Positions 1 through 9,810 are shown, numbered from the stretch's first letter. The stretch is 64,000 nt of DNA from Planifilum fulgidum (GCF_900113175.1 NZ_FOOK01000001.1:56160-120159), one strand, 5' to 3'. Notes: a model not told the origin generated them from the sequence alone. Numbers and translations: made by a program.

Positions 1-13
1 GATGCGGCGGGTT

Positions 14-190
14 GTCACAATCAGAACACCTCTATAAAGAGAATTGAAACTGCGCGTCGCTTACCCCGATGGACCGAAACATGTCGGTCCTTACAATCAC
101 AACACCTCTATAAAAATAAGATTGAAACACCCACGACCCTTCCACATGTTCGATCCCCCCTGTTACAATCAAAACACCTCTATTAACACC
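14..190 (+). CRISPR. CRISPR array 1, trailer end (3 decayed repeats)
   Basis: Three repeat copies are visible at 14-50, 90-128 and 162-190, separated by spacers of about 39 and 33 nt. They match the reverse complement of the repeats in the other four arrays (start GTCACAAT, contain AACACCTC, end ATTGAAAC), so this array is read on the plus strand, opposite to arrays 2-5, with its leader outside the window to the left. Decay increases rightward: the second copy has a 2-nt insertion and the third loses its 3' half, as expected at the leader-distal end. A hairpin follows directly. Confidence 0.85.
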
Positions 191-207
191 CCATGCACCG
201 CTTAAAA

Positions 208-240
208 TGAAAAGGCTGGGTTTTGTGCCCAGCCTTTTCA
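208..240 (+). terminator. Trailer hairpin / terminator of array 1
   Basis: Inverted repeat TGAAAAGGCTGGG / CCCAGCCTTTTCA (208-220, 228-240) with a 7-nt loop, followed by TTGATTT. It lies just after the last decayed repeat. The same AAAATGAAA-GGCTGGG block occurs at the trailer of array 5. Confidence 0.7.
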
Positions 241-245
241 TTGAT

Positions 246-695
246 TTAGGAAGTTTTTTCCTTTGTCCGTTTCGATGAAATCGTTAGAGGCACGCCTTCG
301 AGGAAAGAGGCAGTTGATATTCCGCGCAGCAAAACCCTGCCGAAGCGGGTGCGGACCGGTCGGCCGGAGCACAACCACATCGCAAAGTTTCTTACTTTCC
401 CTCTCTATGCGGCCTCCGCCCCACATCAATCAAGAAGTGGGTCGATGCGCCATTTCCAAGACGTCTGTAAAAGATCGATGGACAGGCAGTTCCTCCTTCT
501 TCCCCATAAAGGGCACGCCATTTGACTGACGTCTGCGGTTCGGGTACCCTGACTGTGGGAAACACCTTAAAACCAACGGCCAAAGGGATGCCGCGCAAGA
601 GCCGTCGGGCACAAGTCTTGCCGGGATGCTCCAGGCGCTCACACATCACCACTTATGAAAGCGATAACAAATTTCGTGCAAGGAGTGGAAAATGG
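246..695. other. Intergenic region upstream of tryptophanase
   Basis: About 450 bp without a convincing gene. A TTGACT at 521-526 followed after 17 nt by TACCCT is a weak promoter candidate for the downstream gene. No riboswitch, T-box or leader peptide was recognised. Confidence 0.4.
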
Positions 696-2075
696 ATGAA
701 ACGCCTGCCTGAACCGTACAAGATCAAGATGGTGGAACCGCTCCGCATGATTTCAAGAGAAGAAAGAGAAAAAGCCCTGAAGGAAGCCGGTTACAACCTT
801 TTTAACCTGAAATCGGAAGACGTCTACATCGACCTGTTGACGGACAGCGGAACCGGCGCGATGAGCGATTGGCAATGGGCGGGATTGATGCTCGGCGACG
901 AATCCTATTCGGGCAGCCGGAACTATTTTCACCTGAGGGAAACGGTCGAAGACATCTTCGGTTATCCGTATGTCATTCCGACCCATCAAGGCCGGGGAGC
1001 CGAGCAGGTGCTGTTCCCCCTTCTCATCAAAAAGGGACAGTATGTGCTGAGCAACTGGCACTTTGACACCACCCGTGCCCACGTCGATTTGGCATGCGGC
1101 AAGCCGATCGATGTGGTGACCAAAGAGGCGCTGGATACGACGACCCCCTACGACTTCAAGGGCAACTTCGACCTGGAGAAGCTGGAAGCGACCATCCGGG
1201 AGAAGGGGCCGGAAAACATCGCGATGATCATCTGCACCGTCACGAACAACAGCGCGGGCGGACAGCCGGTGTCCATGGAAAACATCCGGGAAGCCTCGGA
1301 AATCGCCAAAAAGTACGGCATTCCCCTGATCATGGACGCCGCGCGCTATGCGGAAAACGCTTATTTCATCAAACAGCGCGAACCGGGATACGAAAACAAA
1401 AGCATCCGGGAAATCGTCCGGGAGATGTTTTCCTACGCCGACGCCTTTACCATGAGCGCCAAAAAGGACGGACTGGTCAACATCGGAGGGATTTTGGCCT
1501 TCAACAAGGACCAGAAGAAATTGTACGAACAGGCCCGTTCCATGGCGGTCCCCTACGAAGGCTTCCCCACCTACGGCGGTCTGGCCGGCCGGGATTTGGA
1601 GGCGCTGGCGCGCGGACTGAAGGAGGGAATCAACGAGGAATTTCTCAGATCCCGCATCCATCAGGTGGAGTATTTGGGACAGAGATTGCTGGATGGTGGA
1701 ATCCCGATCCAGACGCCGCCCGGCGGGCACGCCGTGTTTGTCGACGCCGGAAAACTTCTCCCCCACATCCCGACGCACCAGTTTCCGGGACAGGTGCTGG
1801 CCAATGAACTTTACCTGGAATGCGGTGTGCGCAGTGTGGAAATCGGCTCGCTGATGTTGGGAAGGGATCCCGAGACGGGAGAACAGCTGAAAAGCCCGTT
1901 GGAACTGGTTCGCCTGGCCATTCCGCGCCGGGTCTACACCTACAACCACATGGATTTCGTCGCCGACGGCTTGATCGCCATCAAAGAGCGGGCCGACCAA
2001 TTGGTCGGGCTGGAGTTCACCTATGAACCGAAAGTGTTGCGCCACTTTACGGCACGATTGAAACCGGCCCAATAA
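696..2075 (+). CDS. tnaA: Tryptophanase (L-tryptophan indole-lyase)
   Basis: PLP-dependent lyase cleaving tryptophan to indole, pyruvate and ammonia; 459 residues, close to the family length of about 470. The beta-eliminating lyase signature is complete: THQGRGAE (96-103), the PLP site MSAKKD with the reactive lysine near 257, and [17 protein letters not shown]. Tyrosine phenol-lyase was considered, but diagnostic residues favour tryptophanase: VEIGS instead of the Arg-containing MERG, and LRHFTA with His instead of Phe. The ATG at 696 is chosen over longer in-frame starts because AGGAG at 681-685 precedes it and the protein then begins at the conserved LPEPYKIK. No tryptophan permease lies next to it. 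Confidence 0.93.
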   Translation: MKRLPEPYKIKMVEPLRMISREEREKALKEAGYNLFNLKSEDVYIDLLTDSGTGAMSDWQWAGLMLGDESYSGSRNYFHLRETVEDIFGYPYVIPTHQGRGAEQVLFPLLIKKGQYVLSNWHFDTTRAHVDLACGKPIDVVTKEALDTTTPYDFKGNFDLEKLEATIREKGPENIAMIICTVTNNSAGGQPVSMENIREASEIAKKYGIPLIMDAARYAENAYFIKQREPGYENKSIREIVREMFSYADAFTMSAKKDGLVNIGGILAFNKDQKKLYEQARSMAVPYEGFPTYGGLAGRDLEALARGLKEGINEEFLRSRIHQVEYLGQRLLDGGIPIQTPPGGHAVFVDAGKLLPHIPTHQFPGQVLANELYLECGVRSVEIGSLMLGRDPETGEQLKSPLELVRLAIPRRVYTYNHMDFVADGLIAIKERADQLVGLEFTYEPKVLRHFTARLKPAQ

Positions 2076-2345
2076 GCCACCGTGGTGAGGGAGGATGAAG
2101 GAATTTCCGCATGCAGCCCATCCCCATCGGACCGCGTTCCGTCCGGTCGCAACAAGATCCGTCCACCCCCACCATCCGCCGAACCGCAAACCGTACCGCC
2201 GCATCCCCTTCATCCTTCCCCTCCCGCGAAAAGGAAGGTGTCCGCTCACAGGATCGACTCGCCTGCGCATCGGTGTCAAAACGAGCCGCCGGCGGGAGCA
2301 ATCGACGCGATGCCGACCGGGAAAAGGCCCTCCAAAAAAACAAAC

Positions 2346-2367
2346 AACCGGGGAATGTTCCCCGGAA
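2346..2367 (-). terminator. Terminator of the TcaA-like gene
   Basis: On the minus strand CCGGGGAACATTCCCCGG (2348-2365) followed by TTGTTTGTTTTTTT, placed just after the stop codon at 2372. Confidence 0.85.
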
Positions 2368-2371
2368 ACGT

Positions 2372-3715
2372 TTATTTGAACTCGCTTTTTACCACGCCTT
2401 TGCCCTTGAAATAGTCTTCCGCCTGCCAGGTATATAAGTGTGTGCTCGAATGGACCCACCAGCGCTTGCCCTTCTCGTCATACCGAAGCGTCACCATTCT
2501 CGACACGATTTCCTCTTGCATTCTTTCATCAAAGTTGTCGTTGTGCCTATAATGATATTCCACAGGAATACTGAGGACATAGTGATCGTTTTCATAGGTG
2601 AATTTGATGTTGTCTAAATCGATTCTCGTTCCCAAGGATTCCTCCTTGTATCCCTGGCGAATCTCCTCGATCGCCTCGATCAGCTCCTTCTTCATCCCGT
2701 CATCCCCGACCGTATAGACAGAGGGGTCTCCCTTCGCCACCGCCTGTCCCCACTGCTTAAAATGGGCATTGATCGTGCTGATGATCTGCTCCTGACCCTT
2801 TTTATCGGCAAAGGGCTTGGGAGTGAGATCCACGCTGGCCGTATACTGTTCCACCTTCTTTTTATCGCTTCTGGACACTCCCCACGGAAATTTTCGCTCC
2901 CCCTGGAGGGTGACTGAACCGTCCTGGGATACCGGGCCAAACTTTTTGAGCTCTTTCACCGTCTTGTCTGTCGGTTTTCCGTTGACAATCACCCGGGTGT
3001 CCCCGAAGGCGGAATACAGCTCCACATGGGTCCCGGTCAGATCGACTTCCACTTCCACCTCCCCGTCCGTATCGTCAAAGAGAGCCACCTCCCGGGTATC
3101 CTTCACCAAGGCGTAGGGATATTTCTTGCTGCCTTCCACCTTGTAGCGCCCGGGCATCAACGGTCCCACCACCTTGATGTTCCCCTCTTCCGGTGTCAGG
3201 ACCTCTTCTCCATCCACTTTCACCGTCCCGCCCTTTTCACTCGCTTTGATGCGCATATAATAGGGGCGCACGCCGATGGAATAGGAATCGAACAAAAAGC
3301 CATCCTCCCACTTCAGGTAATAATCCATCTGTTCAAGATTGTATTTATCCGGATAAGGCGCATAATTCCCCTCGAAGGATGCCAATTGGTACCGCAACAG
3401 GGACAAATACATTTCCATCGTCCGCTCGTTTTTCTGTATTCGCTCGAGGAAATCGGCAAGGTGTCTGCGGTCGATTTCCATCCGGTCGTCATCCGGCGAC
3501 ACGATCTCCTCCAGGGCATCCACGTCGTTGTTGTAAACCGCTTCTTCAAACTTCCGAACCACTTCTTCAGGATCATCGGTCGCAGCAAACGAAATGCCAA
3601 CAAGCACGAAAACGGCAATCACAACCAACGCGACAATCCCCTTGCGCCTTAGGGCCCATCCCTTTGCCACCTGCAGGGATTCCGTCCATTGATCCTTATC
3701 GATTTGCGGATTCAC
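2372..3715 (-). CDS. TcaA/YvbJ-like membrane-anchored surface protein
   Basis: About 447 residues. A short cytoplasmic N-terminus is followed by one transmembrane segment (GIVALVVIAVFVLVGISFA) and a long extracytoplasmic part with TcaA-like modules: an NTF2-like acidic helical section, then two beta-rich repeats (TVKVDGEEVLTPEEG, TRVIVNGKPTDKTV), then a C-terminal NTF2-like domain. TcaA proteins of Bacillota are linked to cell-wall stress; the usual N-terminal zinc ribbon is missing. The GTG start at 3715 is preferred because AAAGGAGG lies 11 nt upstream; the paralogue at 13-14.4 kb has the same start context. It may be controlled by the adjacent TetR gene. The exact function is unknown. Confidence 0.75.
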   Translation of the reverse strand: MNPQIDKDQWTESLQVAKGWALRRKGIVALVVIAVFVLVGISFAATDDPEEVVRKFEEAVYNNDVDALEEIVSPDDDRMEIDRRHLADFLERIQKNERTMEMYLSLLRYQLASFEGNYAPYPDKYNLEQMDYYLKWEDGFLFDSYSIGVRPYYMRIKASEKGGTVKVDGEEVLTPEEGNIKVVGPLMPGRYKVEGSKKYPYALVKDTREVALFDDTDGEVEVEVDLTGTHVELYSAFGDTRVIVNGKPTDKTVKELKKFGPVSQDGSVTLQGERKFPWGVSRSDKKKVEQYTASVDLTPKPFADKKGQEQIISTINAHFKQWGQAVAKGDPSVYTVGDDGMKKELIEAIEEIRQGYKEESLGTRIDLDNIKFTYENDHYVLSIPVEYHYRHNDNFDERMQEEIVSRMVTLRYDEKGKRWWVHSSTHLYTWQAEDYFKGKGVVKSEFK

Positions 3716-3854
3716 GGACGATGTCGCCTCCTTTAAATGCAATATGCGATTGACATCTTCTTACATCCGGCCGCACTTCCCATGGATTTGTCGCTTCAAG
3801 ACCGGGTCACAGGAAGTTTGCCCGCACCTCCTACGCAAAATTTGTCTGAAAAAT

Positions 3855-3887
3855 AACTAACCATTCAGTATGTTTTTGACCATTATA
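3855..3887 (-). promoter_or_regulatory. Possible TetR operator and -10 box before the TcaA-like gene
   Basis: Minus-strand TATAAT (plus ATTATA at 3882-3887) is followed by an imperfect palindrome AACTAACCATTCAGTATGTT (3855-3874; outer arms AAC..AC/GT..GTT) of the size used by TetR proteins. It sits between the tetR terminator and the TcaA-like gene. No good -35 at ideal spacing was seen. Confidence 0.35.
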
Positions 3888-3932
3888 ATAAATGATCATC
3901 CAAAAAATTGCAATATCCTTCCTTTGAACAAC

Positions 3933-3960
3933 ACAAAAAAAAAGTCGGGGATTCCCCGAT
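3933..3960 (-). terminator. Terminator of the TetR gene
   Basis: Minus strand: stem TCGGGGAATCCCCGA (3945-3959) followed by nine T residues. It lies four bases after the tetR stop codon. Confidence 0.85.
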
Positions 3961-3963
3961 TCC

Positions 3964-4560
3964 TCACCGGAAAAAGGATTCCACCAGCTTCCGTTCTTCA
4001 AACAGATCCGCTTTCGGATCAACGATCAAACGGAGTTCGTATCCCTGAAACGCCGCAATCAACAGATTGCCTATGACCCGGGCCTCAATATCCGAACGGA
4101 TTTGCCCCAGCTCCTGCCCCCGCCGGACTACGGTCGCCATAAACGATTCCCATTCCCGATACTGCTCTTGAAGCCACTCCCGGATGAACGGGTTTTTCCG
4201 ACTCATTAAAAAAAATTGATAATAGGTGGCGGACCATACCGGATCCGAACCCGTGGAACCCTGATACACCATCTCCAGCAATTGAAGGAGAATCTCCCGG
4301 ACGTCACAGGGCTCCTCCTTCAGCTTATTCAGCGTCTTTTCAGCAATTTCGTCGAATTTCCGGTCCAATTTCGTCCGCATCAATTCGTACAACAAGTCCT
4401 CTTTGCTCTGAAAATGGGAATAAAACGCCCCCTTCGTTTTTCCCACTTCGTTCATGATATCTTCAATCGACATGTCATCATATCCTTTATCCGCAATCAA
4501 GCGGAACGTGGCGTCAATAATCTGTTGCTTCGTCCATTCGCCGGATTTGTATTTCGTCAT
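3964..4560 (-). CDS. TetR/AcrR family transcriptional regulator
   Basis: 198-residue DNA-binding repressor type. The N-terminal helix-turn-helix is typical: IIDATFRLIADKGYDDMSIEDI followed by EVGKTKGAFYSHFQSKEDLLYELM (written here in two parts, about residues 13-60). The C-terminal half is a helical ligand-binding domain containing Trp/Tyr-rich stretches and ends VESFFR. ATG at 4560 is preferred over the TTG six bases upstream because GAGGAGA lies 6-7 nt before it. It is followed by its own terminator, so it is monocistronic. Target unknown; the TcaA-like gene downstream is the nearest candidate. Confidence 0.88.
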   Translation of the reverse strand: MTKYKSGEWTKQQIIDATFRLIADKGYDDMSIEDIMNEVGKTKGAFYSHFQSKEDLLYELMRTKLDRKFDEIAEKTLNKLKEEPCDVREILLQLLEMVYQGSTGSDPVWSATYYQFFLMSRKNPFIREWLQEQYREWESFMATVVRRGQELGQIRSDIEARVIGNLLIAAFQGYELRLIVDPKADLFEERKLVESFFR

Positions 4561-4840
4561 AGGCAATCTCCTCTCCTGCGAAGGATATCACTTCCCACTT
4601 GGATATTACCACAAAATTTTGCCCATTAAAAATCCGCCCGACCTTCCCGGACATCGCCCCTTGATAAATCCAACAAGGGGAAATTGCGCAGCTGCAAATC
4701 CAATAGAAAAATCAAAAGGCATTCAAACCGAGGAGCCGAACCGCTCGGCGAGCCGGATCATCCGCCTCGGGCTCCTTTCCTCCCATTTTCGTCGGAAAGC
4801 GGATAGAGCCGTTCCGCCTTCGGCTGAAAGGAGCCCGGTA
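4561..4840. other. Intergenic region, nothing recognised
   Basis: Spacer between the PTS operon terminator and the tetR gene. An AT-rich stretch upstream of tetR (about 4600-4640) probably holds its promoter, but no clear boxes were identified. Confidence 0.3.
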
Positions 4841-4843
4841 AAG

Positions 4844-4878
4844 TGAAAAAGACGGGATGAAATGCCATCACCCCGTCA
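4844..4878 (-). terminator. Terminator of the PTS operon
   Basis: Minus strand: GACGGGGTGATG-gcat-TTCATCCCGTC followed by TTTTTC (4846-4877). It closes the operon that ends with the EIIC gene at 5083, leaving a long 3' untranslated stretch of about 200 nt. Confidence 0.75.
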
Positions 4879-5082
4879 GCAATCCCGGAGAACGCAGGCA
4901 AAGGGCGGCCACCCCGTCTCTTCTGCCAATCGATAACCTCCCTTCGCGCCGCATCCATCCGGTCCAACGCAAAAACGCCGCGATTTCCTAAGTACATCCG
5001 GAGAAGCGTCCCCTCCGGCTTCCGCCTGCGCGAAACGCATTGAGACCTCCCGCGTGAAGTTCGCCTCCTCCCCGGACATTTC

Positions 5083-6357
5083 TCACGCCCCGATCCGCTG
5101 CTCCGCCTCCTCCTCTTCGATCAGTTTCCTCTCGTGCATCCGGAAGAAGGGATAATAGATCACAAAGGAGATGGCCACATTGACGACGACCAGCACCACC
5201 GCCCGCCAATCGCCCCCGGTGGCCAAATAAGCGCCGATGGGAGCGGGCAGTGTCCAGGGCGGCATGATGTAGGTGGGGGTGACCAGTCCGAGGACCGTGG
5301 CGAAATAGGACAGGGTGGACGTGACCAGGGGCGTGACCACGAAGGGAATGATCATGATCGGGTTCAGCATGATAGGCACGCCGAAGATGACGGGTTCATT
5401 GATGTTAAAGATGCTGGGGGCGAGGGCGGTTTTGCCCAGAGTTTTGGAATATTTCGTCCGCGCGAAAAAAAGCATGCAGATGACCAATCCGAAGGTGGCT
5501 CCGGATCCTCCGATCCAGACGAACCACTGGAAGAACGTTTCGGGGGCCGCGTGGGGAATCGCCTCGCCGGCGACGACGGCTTCGGCATTGTTGGCCAGAA
5601 ACACTTCCCACAGGGGGCGGGCGATCGTGCCGACGATGGAATCCCCGTGGATGCCGAGGGACCAGAAAAAGGTGATCAAAAAGACGGGAACCAAAACACC
5701 CGGCAGACTGTCCCCCACCGTCACCAGCGGAGAGACCAGTTTGCCGATCACCCCGTGCAAATCGATCCGGAACACCACCGTGATCAGGGTCATGAGAAGG
5801 ACGGTGATGGCGACGGGAATGAGGGCCTCAAAGGACCGGATCAGCGCGGGCGGAACCTGTTCCGGCATCTTGATCGTCCAGTTTTTCCTCTTGCAGAACC
5901 TGAGAATCTCGACGGCCACGATGGAAGTCAGGATGGCCACGAACAGGCCCCGTCCCCCCAGGTTGGTCATGGGCAACACTTCTCCGACCCCATCGATGGT
6001 CTGGGGGACGATGGTCAACAGAAACGCCGCGGCGGAAATCTGGGCGCCGGCCAGCGGATCGATCCGGTAGCTTTTGGCCAGATTGTATCCAATGCCGTAC
6101 ACAATGTAGAGGGACATGATGAACATGGTCAAACGGTACGGGATCAGGATCTCCCTCACATGCTCCTCCGCCCAGCGGGCGATGGCGGAGCCCTCGGGCA
6201 CGGGCGGGAACGCGACAATCAGGAAGAAACTCCCGACGATAATGAAGGGCAGGGCGGAGATCACTCCGTTGCGGACCGCCTGCAAATGGCGCTGTTCAGC
6301 CAATTTCACGGCGGGTCCCGAAAAATAGCGATCCAGGAGTTGAACCGCTTTTTCCAT
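5083..6357 (-). CDS. celB: PTS cellobiose/lactose-family transporter subunit IIC (intact copy)
   Basis: 424-residue membrane permease of the lactose/cellobiose PTS family that moves a beta-linked disaccharide or chitobiose through the membrane while EIIB phosphorylates it. About ten hydrophobic segments are visible. Family signatures include LPFIIVGSFFLI near residue 40, the substrate-site stretch GIHGDSIVGT, IGGSGATFGL and FNINEPVIFGVP. AAAGGAGG lies 8 nt before the ATG. It is the last gene of the operon, 30 nt after the GH4 gene. It is homologous to, but clearly diverged from, the broken EIIC at 8.2-9.5 kb, so it probably supplies the permease function for the operon. Confidence 0.9.
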   Translation of the reverse strand: MEKAVQLLDRYFSGPAVKLAEQRHLQAVRNGVISALPFIIVGSFFLIVAFPPVPEGSAIARWAEEHVREILIPYRLTMFIMSLYIVYGIGYNLAKSYRIDPLAGAQISAAAFLLTIVPQTIDGVGEVLPMTNLGGRGLFVAILTSIVAVEILRFCKRKNWTIKMPEQVPPALIRSFEALIPVAITVLLMTLITVVFRIDLHGVIGKLVSPLVTVGDSLPGVLVPVFLITFFWSLGIHGDSIVGTIARPLWEVFLANNAEAVVAGEAIPHAAPETFFQWFVWIGGSGATFGLVICMLFFARTKYSKTLGKTALAPSIFNINEPVIFGVPIMLNPIMIIPFVVTPLVTSTLSYFATVLGLVTPTYIMPPWTLPAPIGAYLATGGDWRAVVLVVVNVAISFVIYYPFFRMHERKLIEEEEAEQRIGA

Positions 6358-6387
6358 ACGCCGTCCTCCTTTTGGAAAGCTGATCCC

Positions 6388-7725
6388 TCAGCGGGCACGG
6401 GTCCGGCCCTTTTGGAAAAATTGCGGCAAATGTTCCCGGTGAGCTTCCAGCATTTCATCGAGGATTTGTTTGGCGATGGTATCCGAGGGAACCAGGGGAT
6501 TGATCGTCATCGCCACCAGGGCCTTGTGATAATCTCCCGTCACCGCCGCCTCGGCCGCGACCCGCTCAAAGGATTTGATCTGCTGCACGAGCCCCCGCAC
6601 CGCCACCGGCAGGTCCCCGACGGCGATCGGCTTCGGACCCTCTTTGGTGATCACGCAATTGACCTCCACGGCCGAATCGGGAGAAATGCCGGCGATCGCC
6701 CCGCAATTCCGTACATTGACCGTCTGAATGTCCCGCTTGTCGGTGTGAATGGAATGGATCAGGCTGCAGGCCGCATCGCTGTAATAGGCGCCTCCCCGCT
6801 TTTCCAATTGGGGCGGTTTGATGTCCAAGTCCGGATCCCGATACAGCTCGAACAACTCCTCCTCCAGCCGCTTCACCACCTCCGCGCGCGTCCCCTCTTT
6901 TTTCACCGCCTCCTTTTGCTCCTCCAGCATTTTTTTCGTCTGAAAATAGTATCTGTGGTAGGGACACGGCAAAAGCCCCAACCCCTTGATAAAATCGGGC
7001 TCCCAGCCGAGATCGACAATGTTTTTCATGGTGACGCCGGATCGTTCGCCGCTCGTGATGCGTTCCAGCACCTGCCCGGTGATCCTTTGACCGTCCAAGT
7101 AGACATCCAAACCGAACACCATGTGGTTCAAACCGGCAAAGTCGATGTGAAGGCGGTCCGCCTCCACTCCGAGCAAGCGGGCGACTCCCATCTTCATCCC
7201 GATGGGCACGTTGCACAGCCCGACGGTTTTCCGGATGTTGCCGTAGCGCAGCACCGCCTCCGTCACCATTCCGACGGGGTTGGAAAAGTTGATGAGCCAG
7301 GCCTCCGGGCACAACTCCTCCATTTCCCGGGCGATGTCGAGGATGACGGGAATCGTCCGGAGCCCCTTGAACAAACCACCCGGCCCGTTGGTCTCTTGGC
7401 CGATCACGCCGTATTTCAGGGGAATCTTTTCATCCTTGATGCGGGCCTCGATCCGGCCGACGCGAATCTGGGTGATCACAAAATCCGCATCGTTCAGGGC
7501 TTTCCTCCGGTCCAAGGTGCGATGGATGCGGATGGGCACACCGGCCTTCTTCACCATCCGCTCGGCCAAGGCGCCCACGATGTGCAGCTTTTCCTCCCCT
7601 TCCGGGATATCCACCAGCCACAGTTCACGCACCGGCAACTCCTCAAACCGCTTGATGAACCCCTCCACCAGCTCCGGCGTGTAGCTGGAACCGCCGCCGA
7701 TCACCGCGATCTTCAAACCCGTCAC
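6388..7725 (-). CDS. celF: 6-phospho-beta-glucosidase, glycoside hydrolase family 4
   Basis: 445-residue cytoplasmic enzyme hydrolysing the 6-phosphorylated disaccharide delivered by the PTS, using NAD and a divalent metal. The Rossmann motif is AVIGGGSSYTPEL (7-19). The GH4 metal ligands are visible as CN (171-172) and NHMVFG (His about 201). The sequence INFSNPVGMVTEAV is characteristic of the family. The GTG start overlaps the EIIA stop codon (GTGA at 7722-7725) and follows GGGAGG by 9 nt, so translation is coupled. CelF/LicH-type specificity (cellobiose- or chitobiose-6-phosphate) is inferred from the neighbouring PTS class. Confidence 0.92.
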   Translation of the reverse strand: MTGLKIAVIGGGSSYTPELVEGFIKRFEELPVRELWLVDIPEGEEKLHIVGALAERMVKKAGVPIRIHRTLDRRKALNDADFVITQIRVGRIEARIKDEKIPLKYGVIGQETNGPGGLFKGLRTIPVILDIAREMEELCPEAWLINFSNPVGMVTEAVLRYGNIRKTVGLCNVPIGMKMGVARLLGVEADRLHIDFAGLNHMVFGLDVYLDGQRITGQVLERITSGERSGVTMKNIVDLGWEPDFIKGLGLLPCPYHRYYFQTKKMLEEQKEAVKKEGTRAEVVKRLEEELFELYRDPDLDIKPPQLEKRGGAYYSDAACSLIHSIHTDKRDIQTVNVRNCGAIAGISPDSAVEVNCVITKEGPKPIAVGDLPVAVRGLVQQIKSFERVAAEAAVTGDYHKALVAMTINPLVPSDTIAKQILDEMLEAHREHLPQFFQKGRTRAR

Positions 7726-8051
7726 TTCTTCGCACCTCCCGCAGGGGTCATCCGTTTGTACAAGTCGATCAATTCGACGGCAAGATCCTTGACTGTGATG
7801 GCATTCATCAGGTGGTCCTGCGCATGGACCAGAAGCAGGGTGACCTCTTTCCGCTCTCCGCCGGCCTCCCGCTGGATCCATTTGGTTTGAATCCGGTGGG
7901 CCTTGCGAATCTCGGCTTCCGCCTGTCGGATTTTCTGCCGCGCCGCCTGCCAATTCCCGCTTTTGGCGTCATGGACGGCCTCCATCGCCAAACTCCGGGC
8001 ATTTCCTCCGTGCAGCAGGATGCGAAAGATGTTTTCCTCGGAAAACTCCAA
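7722..8051 (-). CDS. celC: PTS lactose/cellobiose-family subunit IIA
   Basis: 109-residue all-helical phosphocarrier that receives phosphate from HPr and passes it to EIIB. The phosphorylated histidine is the first His of VHAQDHLMNAI (about residue 76), exactly as in LacF/CelC proteins, and the C-terminal helix ELIDLYKRM is conserved. TTG start with AAGGAG about 8 nt upstream. Its stop overlaps the start of the GH4 gene. Confidence 0.92.
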   Translation of the reverse strand: MEFSEENIFRILLHGGNARSLAMEAVHDAKSGNWQAARQKIRQAEAEIRKAHRIQTKWIQREAGGERKEVTLLLVHAQDHLMNAITVKDLAVELIDLYKRMTPAGGAKK

Positions 8052-8150
8052 CGGTCTCTCTCCTTACTCTTTGCAAAATTCTTTTCATTTCAAGTCAGTT
8101 AACTCGATCATTCGGGGAAGTTTCAAAACCCCTTTACCTTTCCACGGCAT

Positions 8151-9489
8151 TCAGGCAGCTCCTTTTGTTTTCCCTTCGCGGCCACTTTCCTGAAGCAGCT
8201 GGCGCTCATAAAGTTTGAAAAAGGGAAACCACAGCAGACCGGACAGACCGATCAGCAAGAAAACCAGCAGAGCTGCCCGAAAATCCATCGCCGCATAAAA
8301 CGCGCCCAAAGGAGCCGGAGCGGTCCAAGGCGCCTCGGCGAAAGTGGCGCCGACCAATCCCCATTTTGTCGCATAATACGCTATCACCCCCAAGATGCCT
8401 TCAATGAAGACAAAAGGGAAAAACAGTGTGGGATTAAACACCACCGGTGTGCCAAAAATCACGGGTTCATTGATGTTAAAGATTGCCGGGACCAAGGCAA
8501 CCCTCCCAACACTTCGAAGATGCGTACTCTTCGATCGCAAATACAGGAGCACAAGCGCAAGGTGGCGCCGGATCCACCAATCACCATGTAGAACGCCCAA
8601 AACATCTTTGTGAAGATATAAGGAGGTGCCTCTCCCTGAGCGACCGCAGCAGCATTGGCAGCAATATTGTGCTCAAAAAATGCGCCCAGAATGGCCGAAC
8701 TCACGATTACCGCACCGTGGATGCCGGTAAACCAGAGAAGATTGGCAAACACCGCCGCAAAAAACACCGCGAAGGGAGAATCAACGGCCGCGATGGCCGG
8801 TGCAAGGATTTTCATGACCCACTCTGGAAGCAGATAACCGGTCAAACCCTGAAGAATTAGACTGAAGGTATAGAAAATAACGATGTTAATCAACAGAGGC
8901 GTCATGTTATCGAAAGCATTAGCTACCGCGGGAGGCACCCCCTCCGGCATGCGGATGGTCAATCTTCTCTTCCTGAGAAACCGCGTGATTTCCACGGTCA
9001 GAATGCCGACCAACAAGGCCGTGAACAAACCCTTGCCGCCGAGAAAATCCGTTTTCATCGCATTGAATTCCGCACTGTTAAGAACGAACGACTCAGCTGG
9101 GGAAGCAACCAATAAGAAGGTGACACCGGCAACCACAACAGCGGAAATTTCATTCATCTTGTAGGTTCGGGCAAGGCTGTATGCAATGGTCATTGAGGCG
9201 AAAAGTCCAATGAGACCGAAGGTCATTTCATAGGGGGTCAATATCATCTTCCGAACGGCCGGATTACTGACCCACTCATGCCAGTTCATCGCAAAAGCGG
9301 TGAAAAACCCCGTCACTTTATCGGGTTTGGGTACAAAAGATTGGCGATCAGCAGGGGCAACGACCCGATTATGGTTAAAGGCATAATGGCGATTAAACCG
9401 TCACGTATTGCGGTTAAATGAGTTTGACTCGCCAATCGGCCAAGAATCGGCAACAATCTCGATTCAAGAACCTGATAAAACCGACTCAC
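8151..9489 (-). pseudogene. Broken PTS EIIC (two frameshifts)
   Basis: The GTG at 9489 with AGGAGGG upstream opens a typical EIIC N-terminus (VSRFYQVLESRLLPILGRLA). It runs into TGA after NLLYPNPIK near 9320; the sequence continues in another frame as VTGFFTAFAMNWHEW through IVIGGSGATL. A second shift near 8565 moves the C-terminal third (ALVLLYLRSKS, FNINEPVIFGTP) to a third frame ending at 8151. Joined, the pieces make a full-length EIIC of about 440 residues. Both a decayed gene and sequencing errors fit; the intact EIIC at the end of the operon suggests redundancy. Confidence 0.85.
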
Positions 9490-9501
9490 CCCAAATCCCT
9501 C

Positions 9502-9810
9502 CTATCTTTGGCCGATGAGAGACAAAGCCGTATCCAGGATCTTGGCGCCGTTCACCATGCCGTAATCCCTGGGATCGATCACGGCGACCGGAACGCCGTA
9601 ATCTTTCGCCTTTTTTTCGAATTCCGCCAGTCTGAAGCGAACCTGGGGCCCCACCAGGACAACGGAAGCATCCTGAATCTGCTCTTCAAACTCTTCCATC
9701 GGTATGGCGATCACTTCGACGTCCAGCTGCCGGTCGGCCGCCTCTTTTTTCATCCGCTGGACCACCAGGGACGTGGACATGCCTGCGGCACACACCAAAA
9801 CGATTTTCAC
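9502..9810 (-). CDS. celA: PTS lactose/cellobiose-family subunit IIB
   Basis: 102-residue cytoplasmic phosphotransfer subunit. The P-loop with the phosphorylated cysteine is MKIVLVCAAGMSTSLVV (Cys7), and the later VLVGPQVRF is the family's second conserved block. GTG at 9810 is preferred to the ATG six bases upstream because AGGGGGG then lies 7 nt before the start rather than touching it. First gene of the operon, directly downstream of a sigma-54-type promoter. Confidence 0.9.
   Translation of the reverse strand: MKIVLVCAAGMSTSLVVQRMKKEAADRQLDVEVIAIPMEEFEEQIQDASVVLVGPQVRFRLAEFEKKAKDYGVPVAVIDPRDYGMVNGAKILDTALSLIGQR

Noticed and set aside
696-2075. Tyrosine phenol-lyase instead of tryptophanase
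   Set aside because: The diagnostic positions are VEIGS and LRHFTA, as in tryptophanase, not MERG and LRFFTA.
753-2459. A 568-codon open frame on the minus strand opposite tnaA
   Set aside because: It mirrors the tryptophanase gene and the sequence shows no protein family; GC-rich codon bias on the other strand explains the openness.
5134-7890. A 918-codon plus-strand frame across the PTS operon
   Set aside because: Low-complexity composition rich in Asp, Gly and His; it is the reverse complement of two well-supported genes.
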